A DNA stretch of 41,591 nt from an uncultured Clostridia bacterium (GTDB lineage Bacteria; Bacillota; Clostridia; Oscillospirales; Acutalibacteraceae), in the NCBI GenBank assembly GCA_947589365.1, contig CANQAJ010000009.1, positions 1 to 41,591 on the forward strand, written 5' to 3'. A program made the translations under genes and the position numbers. The notes under the pieces are model-generated. The model saw only the letters and a program-made list of their open reading frames with translations, searched no databases and was not told the origin of the DNA. Below are positions 25,424 through 34,492 of this stretch, piece by piece (position 1 is the first letter of the stretch; every line of letters begins with the position of its first letter).

Positions 25424-25452
25424 ATTATAACACGCTTTATAAACATTTTCAA
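25424..25452 (-). promoter_or_regulatory. Promoter of module 4
   Basis: On the minus strand TTGAAA (25452-25447), 17 bases and a perfect TATAAT (25429-25424), preceded by TGT so that it reads as an extended -10. The leader to the ATG at 25352 is about 65 bases. The rest of the 335-base gap has the terminator at its other end and no gene. Confidence 0.75.
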
Positions 25453-25635
25453 TATAAATTTCCAACAAATAAGATGATTTTTGTATGGATTTTGTAGAAT
25501 TTTAAAAACACCCTCTTGATGTCAATTATCAATTTTACCACAAGCCTGATATCTGACCGGCATTGATAAATCAGTTATCACCGCCCTATTGCCGTATCAC
25601 AATACTTTATTTTCGTATATCAGCAATTACAAAAC

Positions 25636-25687
25636 AATAAAAAATTAATGCAGTATGCGAGGATTTTCCGCAATACTGCATTATTTT
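25636..25687. terminator. Terminator closing the module 2-3 operon
   Basis: Arms ATGCAGTATGCG (25648-25659) and CGCAATACTGCAT (25669-25681) form a 12-bp stem with one bulge. On the minus strand it is followed by TTAATTTTTTATT, on the plus strand by TATTTTT. It begins directly after the module 3 ATPase stop, so it ends that transcript and separates it from module 4. Confidence 0.85.
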
Positions 25688-26350
25688 TCATATTATCTTT
25701 CCGTCCGATATTTCAATTTTTCTTTTACACTTCTCCGCAACTCCGGGATCGTGGGTTATTATAATCACGGTTTTCCCATCATCATTAAGCTTTCGGAAAA
25801 GCTCCATAATCTCCGCAGAAGTTTTCGTGTCGAGTGCTCCGGTCGGTTCATCAGCAAGTATGAATGACGGGTCGTTCACAATTGCACGGGCGATGGCTAC
25901 TCTCTGTTTTTGTCCTCCGGACAGCTTATTTACAGGCTTTTTGGCAAGCTCTTTTATTCCCACCTTTTCAAGTGCTTCAAGTGCAAGCGTATTCGCATTG
26001 CCCTTTTTCTTCTTGCTGAAATAGAGCGGTATTTTGACATTCTCAATAACCGTATATTCTTCAACAAGGGCAAAGTCCTGCATTACTATTCCTACTTTTT
26101 CGTTACGTATTTCCGCAAGTTTTTTGTCCGACAGCTTATGTACGTCTGTATCGTCAATACTGTACTCGCCTTTCTCGAAAGTATCAATACAGCCGATTAT
26201 ATGCAGAAGTGTCGATTTTCCCGCACCGGATTTTCCGATTATCGCCAACATCTCGCCATCCTCAATTTTCAGCGATATATCCTTAAGGGCTGTAAACGCA
26301 TTGGATTTTTTATAATTATAAGTCTTTGTAAGATTTCTTATTTCTATCAT
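25688..26350 (-). CDS. Module 3 ABC ATPase (LolD/MacB type), copy C
   Basis: 220 residues, identical to the module 4 ATPase through residue 217, with all nucleotide-binding motifs intact (GKSGAGKS, LSGGQKQR, ILADEPTG). Most silent positions are also identical, which points to recent duplication or gene conversion. It starts four bases after the A permease stop with AGGAG upstream. It is the last gene of the probable six-gene transcript that begins with the secreted protein at 32153. It is therefore the only ATPase for the permease pairs of modules 2 and 3 in that transcript. Confidence 0.93.
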   Translation of the reverse strand: MIEIRNLTKTYNYKKSNAFTALKDISLKIEDGEMLAIIGKSGAGKSTLLHIIGCIDTFEKGEYSIDDTDVHKLSDKKLAEIRNEKVGIVMQDFALVEEYTVIENVKIPLYFSKKKKGNANTLALEALEKVGIKELAKKPVNKLSGGQKQRVAIARAIVNDPSFILADEPTGALDTKTSAEIMELFRKLNDDGKTVIIITHDPGVAEKCKRKIEISDGKII

Positions 26351-26354
26351 AATA

Positions 26355-27650
26355 TCAATTCTCCTTTATCGTTTCCACAGGTGATGAGCTTTTTATTATG
26401 TTATACGGCAGTATGATTGACAGCAGATACATAACCGCAAGAATCACTACACTTATAACAAAATTGTTCCATCCGAATGACAGACCTATAAGATACTCAA
26501 AATTCATAGCTATCATTCCAAAAATACCCAATACCGCAAGTACTACCGACATACCGAAAATTATAAACAGATTTGCACTTATGATTTTTATACAGTCCCT
26601 CCAACGGCAGCCGCAAAGGAAAAATATTCCGAAGGTTTTCATCTGCCTTATCGCAGTCATAGCAGCCGCTCCGATAAGTCCCGACAGAATAACAACCGCC
26701 GCAGCAATAATCATAGGCAGCATACCGATGTATATATTATTTATCGTATTCTCCGTATCTTCGTATAAAGTCGGAAAATCCCTGTCATCATCAAAATATC
26801 CGATGGTTTTCAGCAAATCATTATTTCTCTTTATTGCTTCCTCATCAAGTCCGCTTCCGTATGAAACAAACCACACAGGTTCCGTTGTACAGTTAAATTT
26901 TTTATAGTTGTCTTCCTTGTAATCAACAAGTCTTCTGTCGGCAATTATGAACGGTCTTGCCATGCTTACATTTGCGTCAAACGCTTCATAAAACGAAAAC
27001 AATCCCTCTTTATTATTATCATCAGATAAATACCCGCTCCCCGGCGGTTCATAAGTATTGTCCGTCAAAATACCGACAACCCTGAATTTTCCGGCAGGAG
27101 TAACGTATAATTCATTCAACTTTGTATCAGTTCCCCCCGATACAACAACTTCTGTTTCACCGGCAGAATTTTTCTCGGATGATGCCCATCTTCCCTCCGC
27201 AAGAGGCAGTCTGTATTTTTTGAATATCTCATCATCAAGAAGGATATAATCTACCAATTCCCCCTCGTCCATGGGCAAAGAAGAATGTGGAGCCATATGA
27301 TCGTCCTCCCAGAACTCAAGCTGTGAATTGTAGTAAATTTTAGCATCACCCTCAAGATTTTTTTCAAGATAATCTATGACATCCTCATCATCAATATATC
27401 CGTCATGCCGCAGCTTCTCAATTTCCGCATTATCGCACTCATCGTGCTTTAATGTATCATCAAGCATAAACACTACTCCGCTGTTATTCTTTAGTATGTC
27501 TTTATACGGCTCATACAGCATATTCTTACTGTTATATGTTCCTACAACAGTATTGCAGAGTATCAGAAACACAGCCATCTCAATTGTGATAATTAATGTA
27601 AGTACAAATTTATTTTTAATCATATCAAAGGCAATCTTAAAATATTTCAT
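26355..27650 (-). CDS. Module 3 FtsX/MacB-type permease, subunit A
   Basis: 431 residues. The layout is an N-terminal helix (FVLTLIITIEMAVFLILCNTVVG), a large extracytoplasmic MacB-like domain with EVVVSGGTDTKLNELYVTPAG and RVVGILTDNTYEPP, and three C-terminal helices. FFLCGCRWRDC is the coupling segment and SPVETIKEN the C-terminus. It is closest to the module 1 A subunit. The second of two adjacent ATG codons (27650) is preferred, being eight bases after AGGAG, the same spacing as in module 1. The ribosome site lies in the end of the B gene, so the two subunits are translationally coupled. Confidence 0.88.
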   Translation of the reverse strand: MKYFKIAFDMIKNKFVLTLIITIEMAVFLILCNTVVGTYNSKNMLYEPYKDILKNNSGVVFMLDDTLKHDECDNAEIEKLRHDGYIDDEDVIDYLEKNLEGDAKIYYNSQLEFWEDDHMAPHSSLPMDEGELVDYILLDDEIFKKYRLPLAEGRWASSEKNSAGETEVVVSGGTDTKLNELYVTPAGKFRVVGILTDNTYEPPGSGYLSDDNNKEGLFSFYEAFDANVSMARPFIIADRRLVDYKEDNYKKFNCTTEPVWFVSYGSGLDEEAIKRNNDLLKTIGYFDDDRDFPTLYEDTENTINNIYIGMLPMIIAAAVVILSGLIGAAAMTAIRQMKTFGIFFLCGCRWRDCIKIISANLFIIFGMSVVLAVLGIFGMIAMNFEYLIGLSFGWNNFVISVVILAVMYLLSIILPYNIIKSSSPVETIKEN

Positions 27651-27654
27651 CATA

Positions 27655-28932
27655 TCAGCTCCTTTTCAGCTCCATTACCGATTTTCTTATCATAGGTATA
27701 ATATTGAAGGTCATTATCAAAAGACCCAAAACAATATATACACCGAAAACCAACAGATATATATTAGCTGTAAAGAAGCTTTCAAAGGACGGATACAAGC
27801 AGGATATCAGTCCCGATAATAAATATTTGAATATGATAAAGCCTATAACACAGGAAACGGCGAGGGTCACAAATACTTCACTTATATACATAACAAATAT
27901 CTGAATCCTGTTTCCGCCGCAAAGCGAAGATATCATCAATATATTTTTCCTTTTTGACAGGATATATGTATAAAGCCTTGAAATATTAAGAAGAACGACC
28001 GCCATAATTATAAATGAAACAGCATAAATCATATTGTTGAACTGTTTTTCAAGGAGAGGCTCGGGTTCGGGTTCTTCTATATTATTCGTCAGATCAGAAA
28101 ATTCTTTTTGTATTGTTTCATAGATTTGTTTTTTCTGCTTTGAGGATGCATTATCAGCAAGAATTGACACCGAACAAACCATGAAATCATCATCCATAGC
28201 GGATATCCTCATTTTATATGCCGAATCCGCCGATTCATCCTGCGAAACGGTTTCAACAGAGGAAACAATGTATTCTGTATTATTTATCTTTACCTTATCT
28301 CCCTCGGAACAATCATAGAATGCATCTTTTAATCCCTCGTATTTTGTTATTTTTAAATTATTTTCATTATCGAGAAGATACGATAATGTTCCCTGCATCA
28401 TATCATCATTTGCACGATAAGCTGAATATCCGTATCTGAACGTGGAATCGGTATATCCCGACACCACAGCATAGGTCAATACCCCGTTTGCAGAATTTAA
28501 TACTTTTTTCAGTTTATCTTTTATATCCCCGTATTTCGGCAATTCCTTATAATTTCCCGGTAATTCTTCCTGCAATGAATATACAAGAGACTCTGCGGAG
28601 GCGTTATTATATTTCTTCTCCAACTTTTTGATTGCCTTATCTGCTTCATTCTCATCCGTTCCGGAATAAATAAGCTCACCTGTTTTAATGTCATAAAGTT
28701 TTGTACACATCATCTCGTCGTCATAGTTATCATAATCCGCCGTATAAATATGAAACGACTTATCATATTCACCTCTGTCCTCTGTAGGAACAGGGGTGGC
28801 GGCATCGATCATTCCCGAAACGGTCAGCACGGTTACAATACAGGCAATCTGAGAAATAATTATAAAACAAAATAACACAGGTCTGTTCATAATAAATTTC
28901 TTCAGATTTTTGAAAACCAAGGCAAACCACAT
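27655..28932 (-). CDS. Module 3 FtsX/MacB-type permease, subunit B
   Basis: 425 residues beginning MWFALVFKNLKKF, aligned to MWLLLIFKNI and MWILLAFKNI of modules 1 and 2. The frame extends 13 codons upstream, but that part is not conserved. The N-terminal helix is followed by AATPVPTEDRGEYDKSF, an extracytoplasmic domain, the conserved LLEKQFNNMIYAVSFIIM and NISRLYTYILSKRKN, and the coupling motif SLCGGNR. The ribosome site is weak (AGAAAG). The gap to the module 2 A gene is only 90 bases and shows no terminator, supporting readthrough from module 2. Confidence 0.88.
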   Translation of the reverse strand: MWFALVFKNLKKFIMNRPVLFCFIIISQIACIVTVLTVSGMIDAATPVPTEDRGEYDKSFHIYTADYDNYDDEMMCTKLYDIKTGELIYSGTDENEADKAIKKLEKKYNNASAESLVYSLQEELPGNYKELPKYGDIKDKLKKVLNSANGVLTYAVVSGYTDSTFRYGYSAYRANDDMMQGTLSYLLDNENNLKITKYEGLKDAFYDCSEGDKVKINNTEYIVSSVETVSQDESADSAYKMRISAMDDDFMVCSVSILADNASSKQKKQIYETIQKEFSDLTNNIEEPEPEPLLEKQFNNMIYAVSFIIMAVVLLNISRLYTYILSKRKNILMISSLCGGNRIQIFVMYISEVFVTLAVSCVIGFIIFKYLLSGLISCLYPSFESFFTANIYLLVFGVYIVLGLLIMTFNIIPMIRKSVMELKRS

Positions 28933-28962
28933 TTTTATCACGCTTTCTGCATTTTTAAATTT

Positions 28963-29000
28963 ACCAAACAATATAATATTTACTGAAATTAAAGTTTGGT
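28963..29000. promoter_or_regulatory. Inverted repeat between modules 2 and 3
   Basis: ACCAAAC (28963-28969) and GTTTGGT (28994-29000) are perfect 7-bp arms 24 bases apart. Between them on the minus strand is a possible -10 TATTAT. This may be an internal, weak or regulated promoter for module 3. It is not a terminator. Confidence 0.35.
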
Positions 29001-29022
29001 CAGATTTTTAATTTCTTTCAAG

Positions 29023-30303
29023 TCAATTAACCTCTCCAAGACTTTCCGCAGGTGTTTTTGATTTCAGGATACTTACCGGCAGCATGACCGAAAACAATAC
29101 TATAACCACAACCACTGCCGCAGTAATCAAAACATTTGACAGCCCTATATCCATTCCGATAAGATATTCCATATTCAAAGATACCAGACAAGCAATGGCA
29201 GCCACAGTCAGCAGCAGAGCCGACAAAACTATGATACCTATATCTGCAAGCATTATTCTGATACAATCCTTCCAACGACACCCGCATAAGTAGAATATCG
29301 AAAAGCTTCTTATGTTTTTAAGCACCAATACGGCTGTCGTTCCCGCTATACCTACTATAGCAATAATAATTATCGCAACGGCAATAGGAAACAGCTTCAT
29401 CATAAGCTCTGCCAGATAATTTCCGGTATTTTGGCGAAGCTGTGAAAACGAGAGTAATATATCCTGCGAGGACAAATCCCCCGGCAAGAATGAACAGACT
29501 ATATTGTTTTTTTCTTCAATCTCTTTGGAAGAAAGATCTTTGCCATATGATATAAACATTAAAGGATCGGTGTATATGCTGAAGCCTTTCCCCTTGCTTT
29601 CGGAAGGAATAAGTTCTCTGTTTATGAGCATAAATGTACCCATAACATTCACATTGGAATCAAAGGCTCCATACAAATCATTCACGCTTATGTTATCCTT
29701 TCCGGAAAAATCACCAATAGAGTTAATAGAGGGCAATAAATATGAATTGTCACTGAGAATTCCGACAATCTTTATTTTTCCTGCGGACGTTTCATAAACA
29801 TTTCCGACAACCGCATCTGTTCCCCCGGAAATGACAGCTTCTATGCAGCCGTCTTTGTCCTTTTCAAGTGAAAACCATCTACCATGGGCAAGCGGAAGCC
29901 TTAGTTCGGACAATACTCGCTTATCGGGCATTAATATCTGAACTTCTGAATCTCTCGGCAAAAATGACTTCGGAAGAACATCCGAATCTTCATATAAATC
30001 TAATGTTTCCATATAAATAATATCCGCATCCCTGCCAAGCTTTTCTTTGAAATAGCTTATTGCTTCCGCTTCGGTTTTTTCCTCGCCGGTTTCGTCATCA
30101 AAAGCCGCCTCCTCATTAAACATATAGACAACACCGTCATTGCTGATAAAATCCTTATATGGTCTGTACAGAGTATTCTGATTTCCAAATATTCCGACAA
30201 AAACATTTATCAGTATAAGCGTGAGAGCAAGCTCGATTATAAGAATAAGGTGGAAAAGGAATTTTTTAACAAACATATCATATGCGATTTTCAGATATAC
30301 CAC
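29023..30303 (-). CDS. Module 2 FtsX/MacB-type permease, subunit A
   Basis: 426 residues. It has the same plan as the other A subunits: helix LILIIELALTLILINVFVG, an extracytoplasmic domain with EAVISGGTDAVVGNVYETSAG and KIVGILSDNSYLLP, and three C-terminal helices. The coupling segment is FYLCGCRWKDC. The C-terminus is KTPAESLGEVN rather than SPVETIKEN. It starts with GTG at 30303, sharing one base with the B gene stop (TAGTG), with GGAG nine bases upstream. No ATPase gene follows, unlike in modules 1, 3 and 4, so it must borrow one, probably that of module 3 in the same transcript. Confidence 0.87.
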   Translation of the reverse strand: MVYLKIAYDMFVKKFLFHLILIIELALTLILINVFVGIFGNQNTLYRPYKDFISNDGVVYMFNEEAAFDDETGEEKTEAEAISYFKEKLGRDADIIYMETLDLYEDSDVLPKSFLPRDSEVQILMPDKRVLSELRLPLAHGRWFSLEKDKDGCIEAVISGGTDAVVGNVYETSAGKIKIVGILSDNSYLLPSINSIGDFSGKDNISVNDLYGAFDSNVNVMGTFMLINRELIPSESKGKGFSIYTDPLMFISYGKDLSSKEIEEKNNIVCSFLPGDLSSQDILLSFSQLRQNTGNYLAELMMKLFPIAVAIIIIAIVGIAGTTAVLVLKNIRSFSIFYLCGCRWKDCIRIMLADIGIIVLSALLLTVAAIACLVSLNMEYLIGMDIGLSNVLITAAVVVVIVLFSVMLPVSILKSKTPAESLGEVN

Positions 30304-31646
30304 TATTCCACACTCCTTCCACTTTCATTTACCGTTTTCCTTATATGCGGAATGATATTGCCGAATAAAATGAATATACCCAAACCACAATATGCAAGAA
30401 ACATATTCAGATATATTTCCTTTGTAAAGAACCCTGCAAAAGTCGGGAACACAGCATACAAAGCAGTAACTATTCCGAAGTGGAACAGCAGAAATCCCAA
30501 GGCATACGACACACAAAGTAATAGGACTATCTCCAAAAAGCATATAATATAAACACTCAGCTTCTGAGCACCGCACAATCTGAATACGGTGATATTCTTT
30601 TTTCTTAACGATATTACATATGAATAAAGCCGCGAGATATTCAACATTATAACCGCTATGATAATAAAAGAGATAACATATACCATATTATTGAATTGCT
30701 TTTCAATAAGCGGCTGTGCTTTGGGCAGAGTCACCTCCGGAGAATAATCGCTGAATAATTTCTGTACCAATTCATCAACTCTTTTACGCACGTCAAAGGG
30801 TGCATCATCGGTGAGTGCGAATGTAACATACTCTGCGATAAAACTGTCATCCGTGCTGTCCAAATCAAGACTGACAAGTGATCTCACCGGCTCGTCAGAT
30901 ACCTCAACCTTTCCTACAATATAGTCGTTATCTCCTATATGTATTTTATCCCCTACATTCACTTTCCGGGGCAAGCCATCACCGCCATGATATTTTGCCA
31001 TACTCAAATTAACCTTACCGGTACCAATTTTTAAAGAGGTAGATGCCAAAAAACTCATACTAAAATCTTCATCGGTTGTGCCGCTGATTTTCATATAATT
31101 ACAATACTTACCTGCAGCTTTTTGTATTTTGTACAATTTGCCCATAATATCGCTGATTTTCGGAATAACGCTGATATCCTCCGGAACCGTTTGTGCAAAG
31201 CATATTGCCGGCAGCTGACTCAGTGACATAGCCTGATGGTGTTTTTTTTGATATTCATCAATTTGTTTTTCAAAGGGTTCATATATAGCGGCTGCTTCAT
31301 CATAATCTTTGCCCCTGTACAACAGTTCACCGGTCTTTCTGTCAAATATCGTATAAAGAAATTCAGGCACATCACCATCCGTATCAAAAGCATCCGTTTC
31401 AGGATCCGCCAAGGTACCAACAACATCCATGGATATAAGACCCTGTGTAAAATCCAAAAGGTATTCTTTTTCAAAATCTATGTCCGACAGGTCATTTTGC
31501 GGCTTAGGTGTAACAGCATCAACCATTCCTGCCGCAAACATTGAAATACTCGTACATATAACAAGAGCAACGGAAATAAAAACAAATATCGCCGTATGTT
31601 TTTTTATAAATACAGCTATATTTTTAAACGCCAACAATATCCACAT
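30303..31646 (-). CDS. Module 2 FtsX/MacB-type permease, subunit B
   Basis: 447 residues, the longest B subunit. The N-terminus MWILLAFKNIAVFIKKHTAIF leads into a membrane helix, then an extracytoplasmic domain starting VDAVTPKPQNDLSD. LIEKQFNNMVYVISFIIIAV, NISRLYSYVISLRKKN and FRLCGAQK are the shared C-terminal motifs. The ATG follows GGAGAGGAG. It starts 57 bases after the small secreted protein gene, with no terminator between, so the two are probably co-transcribed. It would pair with subunit A at 29023-30303. Confidence 0.88.
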   Translation of the reverse strand: MWILLAFKNIAVFIKKHTAIFVFISVALVICTSISMFAAGMVDAVTPKPQNDLSDIDFEKEYLLDFTQGLISMDVVGTLADPETDAFDTDGDVPEFLYTIFDRKTGELLYRGKDYDEAAAIYEPFEKQIDEYQKKHHQAMSLSQLPAICFAQTVPEDISVIPKISDIMGKLYKIQKAAGKYCNYMKISGTTDEDFSMSFLASTSLKIGTGKVNLSMAKYHGGDGLPRKVNVGDKIHIGDNDYIVGKVEVSDEPVRSLVSLDLDSTDDSFIAEYVTFALTDDAPFDVRKRVDELVQKLFSDYSPEVTLPKAQPLIEKQFNNMVYVISFIIIAVIMLNISRLYSYVISLRKKNITVFRLCGAQKLSVYIICFLEIVLLLCVSYALGFLLFHFGIVTALYAVFPTFAGFFTKEIYLNMFLAYCGLGIFILFGNIIPHIRKTVNESGRSVE

Positions 31647-31703
31647 ATTTTCTCCTCTCCAAGAACCTCCTCAAAATGGGTCAAACAATATCTGTTAAAG
31701 AAG

Positions 31704-32153
31704 CTATTTTACAGGGCATCCTGACCTGAACACTCTGATTTTAATATATTGCAGTACCTTAGTTGACTTTTCTGAGGTCCTGTGTATTTTACCAAAATAT
31801 TCAATTTTTGCCACACTGCCATTAAACAAGACATTATCCGTAGAATACGATCGCTTTGTTCCTTGTCGCATTTTGATACTGTAAGTCTTGTAAGAGTCAT
31901 TGGAATCGATTTTAAAAGAGGTACATCTTGCAAGCTTATAACTATCATAATGATCCTTATCCATTGTAGAAACATAAGCCCATGTTTTAAATGCATATGT
32001 AGTAACATACTCACCATTTCTATACGTATCTGTCGTTCCGATACCTCCTTTGATATTAAAAATACGATTACTGGTATAAGCGGATACAGAAAAAGAACAA
32101 CATATAACCATTATAAGCATAAAGAAAGTAACCAATATCTTTTTAAATTTCAT
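31704..32153 (-). CDS. Small secreted protein of unknown function
   Basis: 149 residues that I do not recognise. A clear Sec signal peptide (basic MKFKK, hydrophobic ILVTFFMLIMVICCSF, likely cleavage after SVSA) leaves a mature protein of about 123 residues. This is basic, rich in Lys, Tyr, Ser and Thr, and has two cysteines (one near residue 81, one in the C-terminal RSGCPVK) that could form a disulfide. Strand-like stretches alternate (YVTTYAFKTWAYVSTM, SYKTYSIKMRQGTKRSYS). AAGGATGAG precedes the ATG. It is first in the module 2-3 transcript, so it may be the cargo, a secreted effector or bacteriocin-like toxin, or a partner of the permeases' outer domains. None of these is proven. Confidence 0.8.
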   Translation of the reverse strand: MKFKKILVTFFMLIMVICCSFSVSAYTSNRIFNIKGGIGTTDTYRNGEYVTTYAFKTWAYVSTMDKDHYDSYKLARCTSFKIDSNDSYKTYSIKMRQGTKRSYSTDNVLFNGSVAKIEYFGKIHRTSEKSTKVLQYIKIRVFRSGCPVK

Positions 32154-32525
32154 AAGTACTCATCCTTTCAAATTACGTCTGAACAATAACAGGCGTAATA
32201 TTTAATTTCATAAAAAAATCATCATATAAAATTCACGCATCGGTTATACAACATATGTAGAACACTCCAGTGATGCCTGATTTATGTACATATAATCAAT
32301 AATTTTACAGCATCCCTCCTCATTTTTCAGCAATCAATGCCTCATTACTTAAAATTAATATCTTTCCGTATACACCCCTTTCGTAAAATAAGCTCATCAT
32401 TATTTTACCACTAAAGGGATATTTTGTCAATTACTTTTATTTACATTTTTAGATAAACAACAGAAAGAAATAATTGCAAAATATATGATGTATCCGTTTA
32501 ACCTCACGGGCAGAAAGTCCACACT
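32154..32525 (-). other. Intergenic region with promoter and ~240-base leader
   Basis: From the promoter at 32402-32430 the leader of the secreted-protein gene runs to 32154. It contains GAGGAGGG near 32331-32338 with only a two-codon frame immediately after it, and a 13-codon frame starting at the preceding ATG. No classic riboswitch core or terminator hairpin is visible. No terminator is seen after the module 1 ATPase either. Confidence 0.5.
32402..32430 (-). promoter_or_regulatory. Promoter of the secreted protein and modules 2-3
   Basis: On the minus strand a perfect TTGACA (32430-32425), 17 bases and TAAAAT (32407-32402), with TGG directly before the -10 (extended type). AATGTAAAT lies eight bases upstream of the -35. 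Confidence 0.8.
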
Positions 32526-33191
32526 TCAAGTCAAAATCTCCCCATCGGAAATTTCAATTTTCCTTTTACACTTCTCCGCAACTCCGGGATCGTGGGTTAT
32601 TATAATCACGGTTTTTCCATCATCATTAAGCTTTTTGAAAAGCTCCATAATTTCCGCAGAAGTTTTCGTGTCGAGTGCTCCGGTCGGTTCATCAGCAAGT
32701 ATGAATGACGGATCGTTCACAATTGCACGGGCGATGGCTACTCTCTGCTTTTGTCCTCCGGACAGCTTATTTACCGGTTTCTTTGCAAGCTCTTTTATTC
32801 CCACCTTTTCAAGTGCTTCAAGTGCAAGCGTATTTGCACTGCCTTTTTTCTTCTTGCTGAAATACAATGGTATTTTGACATTCTCAACAACCGTATATTC
32901 CTCAACAAGGGCGAAATCCTGCATTACTATTCCTACTTTTTCGTTACGTATTTCCGCAAGTTTTTTGTCCGACAGCTTATGTACGTCTGTATCGTCAATA
33001 CTGTACTCGCCTTTCTCGAAAGTATCAATACAGCCGATTATATGCAGAAGTGTCGATTTTCCCGCACCGGATTTTCCGATTATCGCCAACATCTCGCCGT
33101 CCTCGATTTTCAGCGATATGTCTTTCAGGGCAGTAAATGCATTTGACTTTTTGTAATTATACGTCTTGGTAAGATTCTTTATTTCTATCAT
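32526..33191 (-). CDS. Module 1 ABC ATPase (LolD/MacB type), copy C
   Basis: 221 residues. All nucleotide-binding motifs are intact. Compared with the module 3 and 4 copies it differs at K5 (R), V102 (I), S118 (N), K186 (R) and the last residue, all conservative. It has more silent differences than those two have between them, so it is the older branch. It starts four bases after the A permease stop with AGGAG upstream and closes the module 1 operon. It should energise the pair at 33196-35764. Confidence 0.93.
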   Translation of the reverse strand: MIEIKNLTKTYNYKKSNAFTALKDISLKIEDGEMLAIIGKSGAGKSTLLHIIGCIDTFEKGEYSIDDTDVHKLSDKKLAEIRNEKVGIVMQDFALVEEYTVVENVKIPLYFSKKKKGSANTLALEALEKVGIKELAKKPVNKLSGGQKQRVAIARAIVNDPSFILADEPTGALDTKTSAEIMELFKKLNDDGKTVIIITHDPGVAEKCKRKIEISDGEILT

Positions 33192-33195
33192 GATA

Positions 33196-34488
33196 TCAAT
33201 TCTCCTTTATTGTTTCCACAGGTGACGAGCTTTTTATTATGTTATGCGGCAGTATGACTGACAGCAGATACATAACCGCAAGCATACCTATACTGAAAAT
33301 AAGATTATTCCAATCAAGCGAAAGACCTATCAGATATTCAAGGTTCATTGTTGACATAGCAAAGCCTCCGGCTATTGCCAACACTATCGCTATTCCGAAA
33401 ACTATAATTATGTTGGCACTGATGATTTTCACGCAATCTCTCCAGCGGCATCCGCAGAGAAAGAATATTCCGAAAGTTTTCATTTGCTTTATTGTTGACA
33501 TTGCCACCGAACCGATAAGTCCTGCAAGTACAACAATAGCCGCTGTTATAATTATCGGAAGCATATGTACATAAATATCATTAAGCTTCTTATTGCTTTC
33601 ATCAGCTAAGGTTGCAAAGTCCCATTTTTCCTCCACATCACCTATTGTTCTCAGATATTCGGTGTTGTTTTTTATTTGTTCATCGGTAAGTCCGCTTCCG
33701 TACGAAATAAACAAATAACTGCCTTCAAGCCAATTGTATTTATCAGGATTATTTTCAAAAAGCTTTTTATCCGCAATACAGAACGCACTCTCCAACGAAA
33801 CCTGTGTGTCGAACGGCACATAAAATTCAAATATGTTTTTTTCGTCCGAAAGCATTTTACCCTCGTCCAAATTACAGTTCTGGTATGGAGGAATATATGT
33901 ATTATCTGTGAGAATACCCACCACCTTCAGCTTTCCTGCCGGGGTATCATATACATCTCCCGGTTTTACATCCGTTCCTCCCGATACGACAATTTCAATC
34001 TCACCGTTTGACGTCTTTTCGGAGGATGCCCATCTTCCCTGTGCAAGAGAAAGTCTGAGCTTGCCGAAAATTTCATCGTCAACAAGATAAAAATCTATAT
34101 CAGCACCGGCATTCCTTCCAACTTCTGTCTTTGGAAGGCTTGGTTCCAAAAAACTCAGAGCAGCGTTACTGTACACCTTGACATCACCCTCAAGCTTTTT
34201 TTCGATAAGCCCTATAACCTTTGAAACGTCAAGATATCCGTTTTCCCCTCTCAGTTTTTCGACATCATCGTTCTGAGTCGCATTTGTCACAAGCGTATCA
34301 AAATGCATTACCACTCCGGCATTATTTTCAAAAATATCCCTGTATGGTTTATACAGCATATCTTTGCCGTTATATGTGCCTATAACTACATTTGAAAGGA
34401 TAAGAAGTGCCGCAACTTCAACTATAATTATCAGTGTGAAAACAAATCTGCTGACAATCAGGTTATATGCAATTTTAAAATACCTCAT
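33196..34488 (-). CDS. Module 1 FtsX/MacB-type permease, subunit A
   Basis: 430 residues. An N-terminal helix (FVFTLIIIVEVAALLILSNVVIG) precedes the extracytoplasmic domain (EIVVSGGTDVKPGDVYDTPAG, KVVGILTDNTYIPP) and helices at about 311-331, 355-378 and 394-415. FFLCGCRWRDC lies at about 341-351 in the loop expected to touch the ATPase. The C-terminus SPVETIKEN is also found in modules 3 and 4. AGGAG lies eight bases before the ATG, within the end of the B gene. It is the closest relative of the module 3 A subunit. Confidence 0.88.
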   Translation of the reverse strand: MRYFKIAYNLIVSRFVFTLIIIVEVAALLILSNVVIGTYNGKDMLYKPYRDIFENNAGVVMHFDTLVTNATQNDDVEKLRGENGYLDVSKVIGLIEKKLEGDVKVYSNAALSFLEPSLPKTEVGRNAGADIDFYLVDDEIFGKLRLSLAQGRWASSEKTSNGEIEIVVSGGTDVKPGDVYDTPAGKLKVVGILTDNTYIPPYQNCNLDEGKMLSDEKNIFEFYVPFDTQVSLESAFCIADKKLFENNPDKYNWLEGSYLFISYGSGLTDEQIKNNTEYLRTIGDVEEKWDFATLADESNKKLNDIYVHMLPIIITAAIVVLAGLIGSVAMSTIKQMKTFGIFFLCGCRWRDCVKIISANIIIVFGIAIVLAIAGGFAMSTMNLEYLIGLSLDWNNLIFSIGMLAVMYLLSVILPHNIIKSSSPVETIKEN

Positions 34489-34492
34489 TTTC

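Noticed and set aside
31704..32153. Lactococcin-972-type bacteriocin
   Set aside because: The arrangement is reminiscent, but the protein does not show the family's glycine/tryptophan/tyrosine pattern that I would expect, so the name is not applied.
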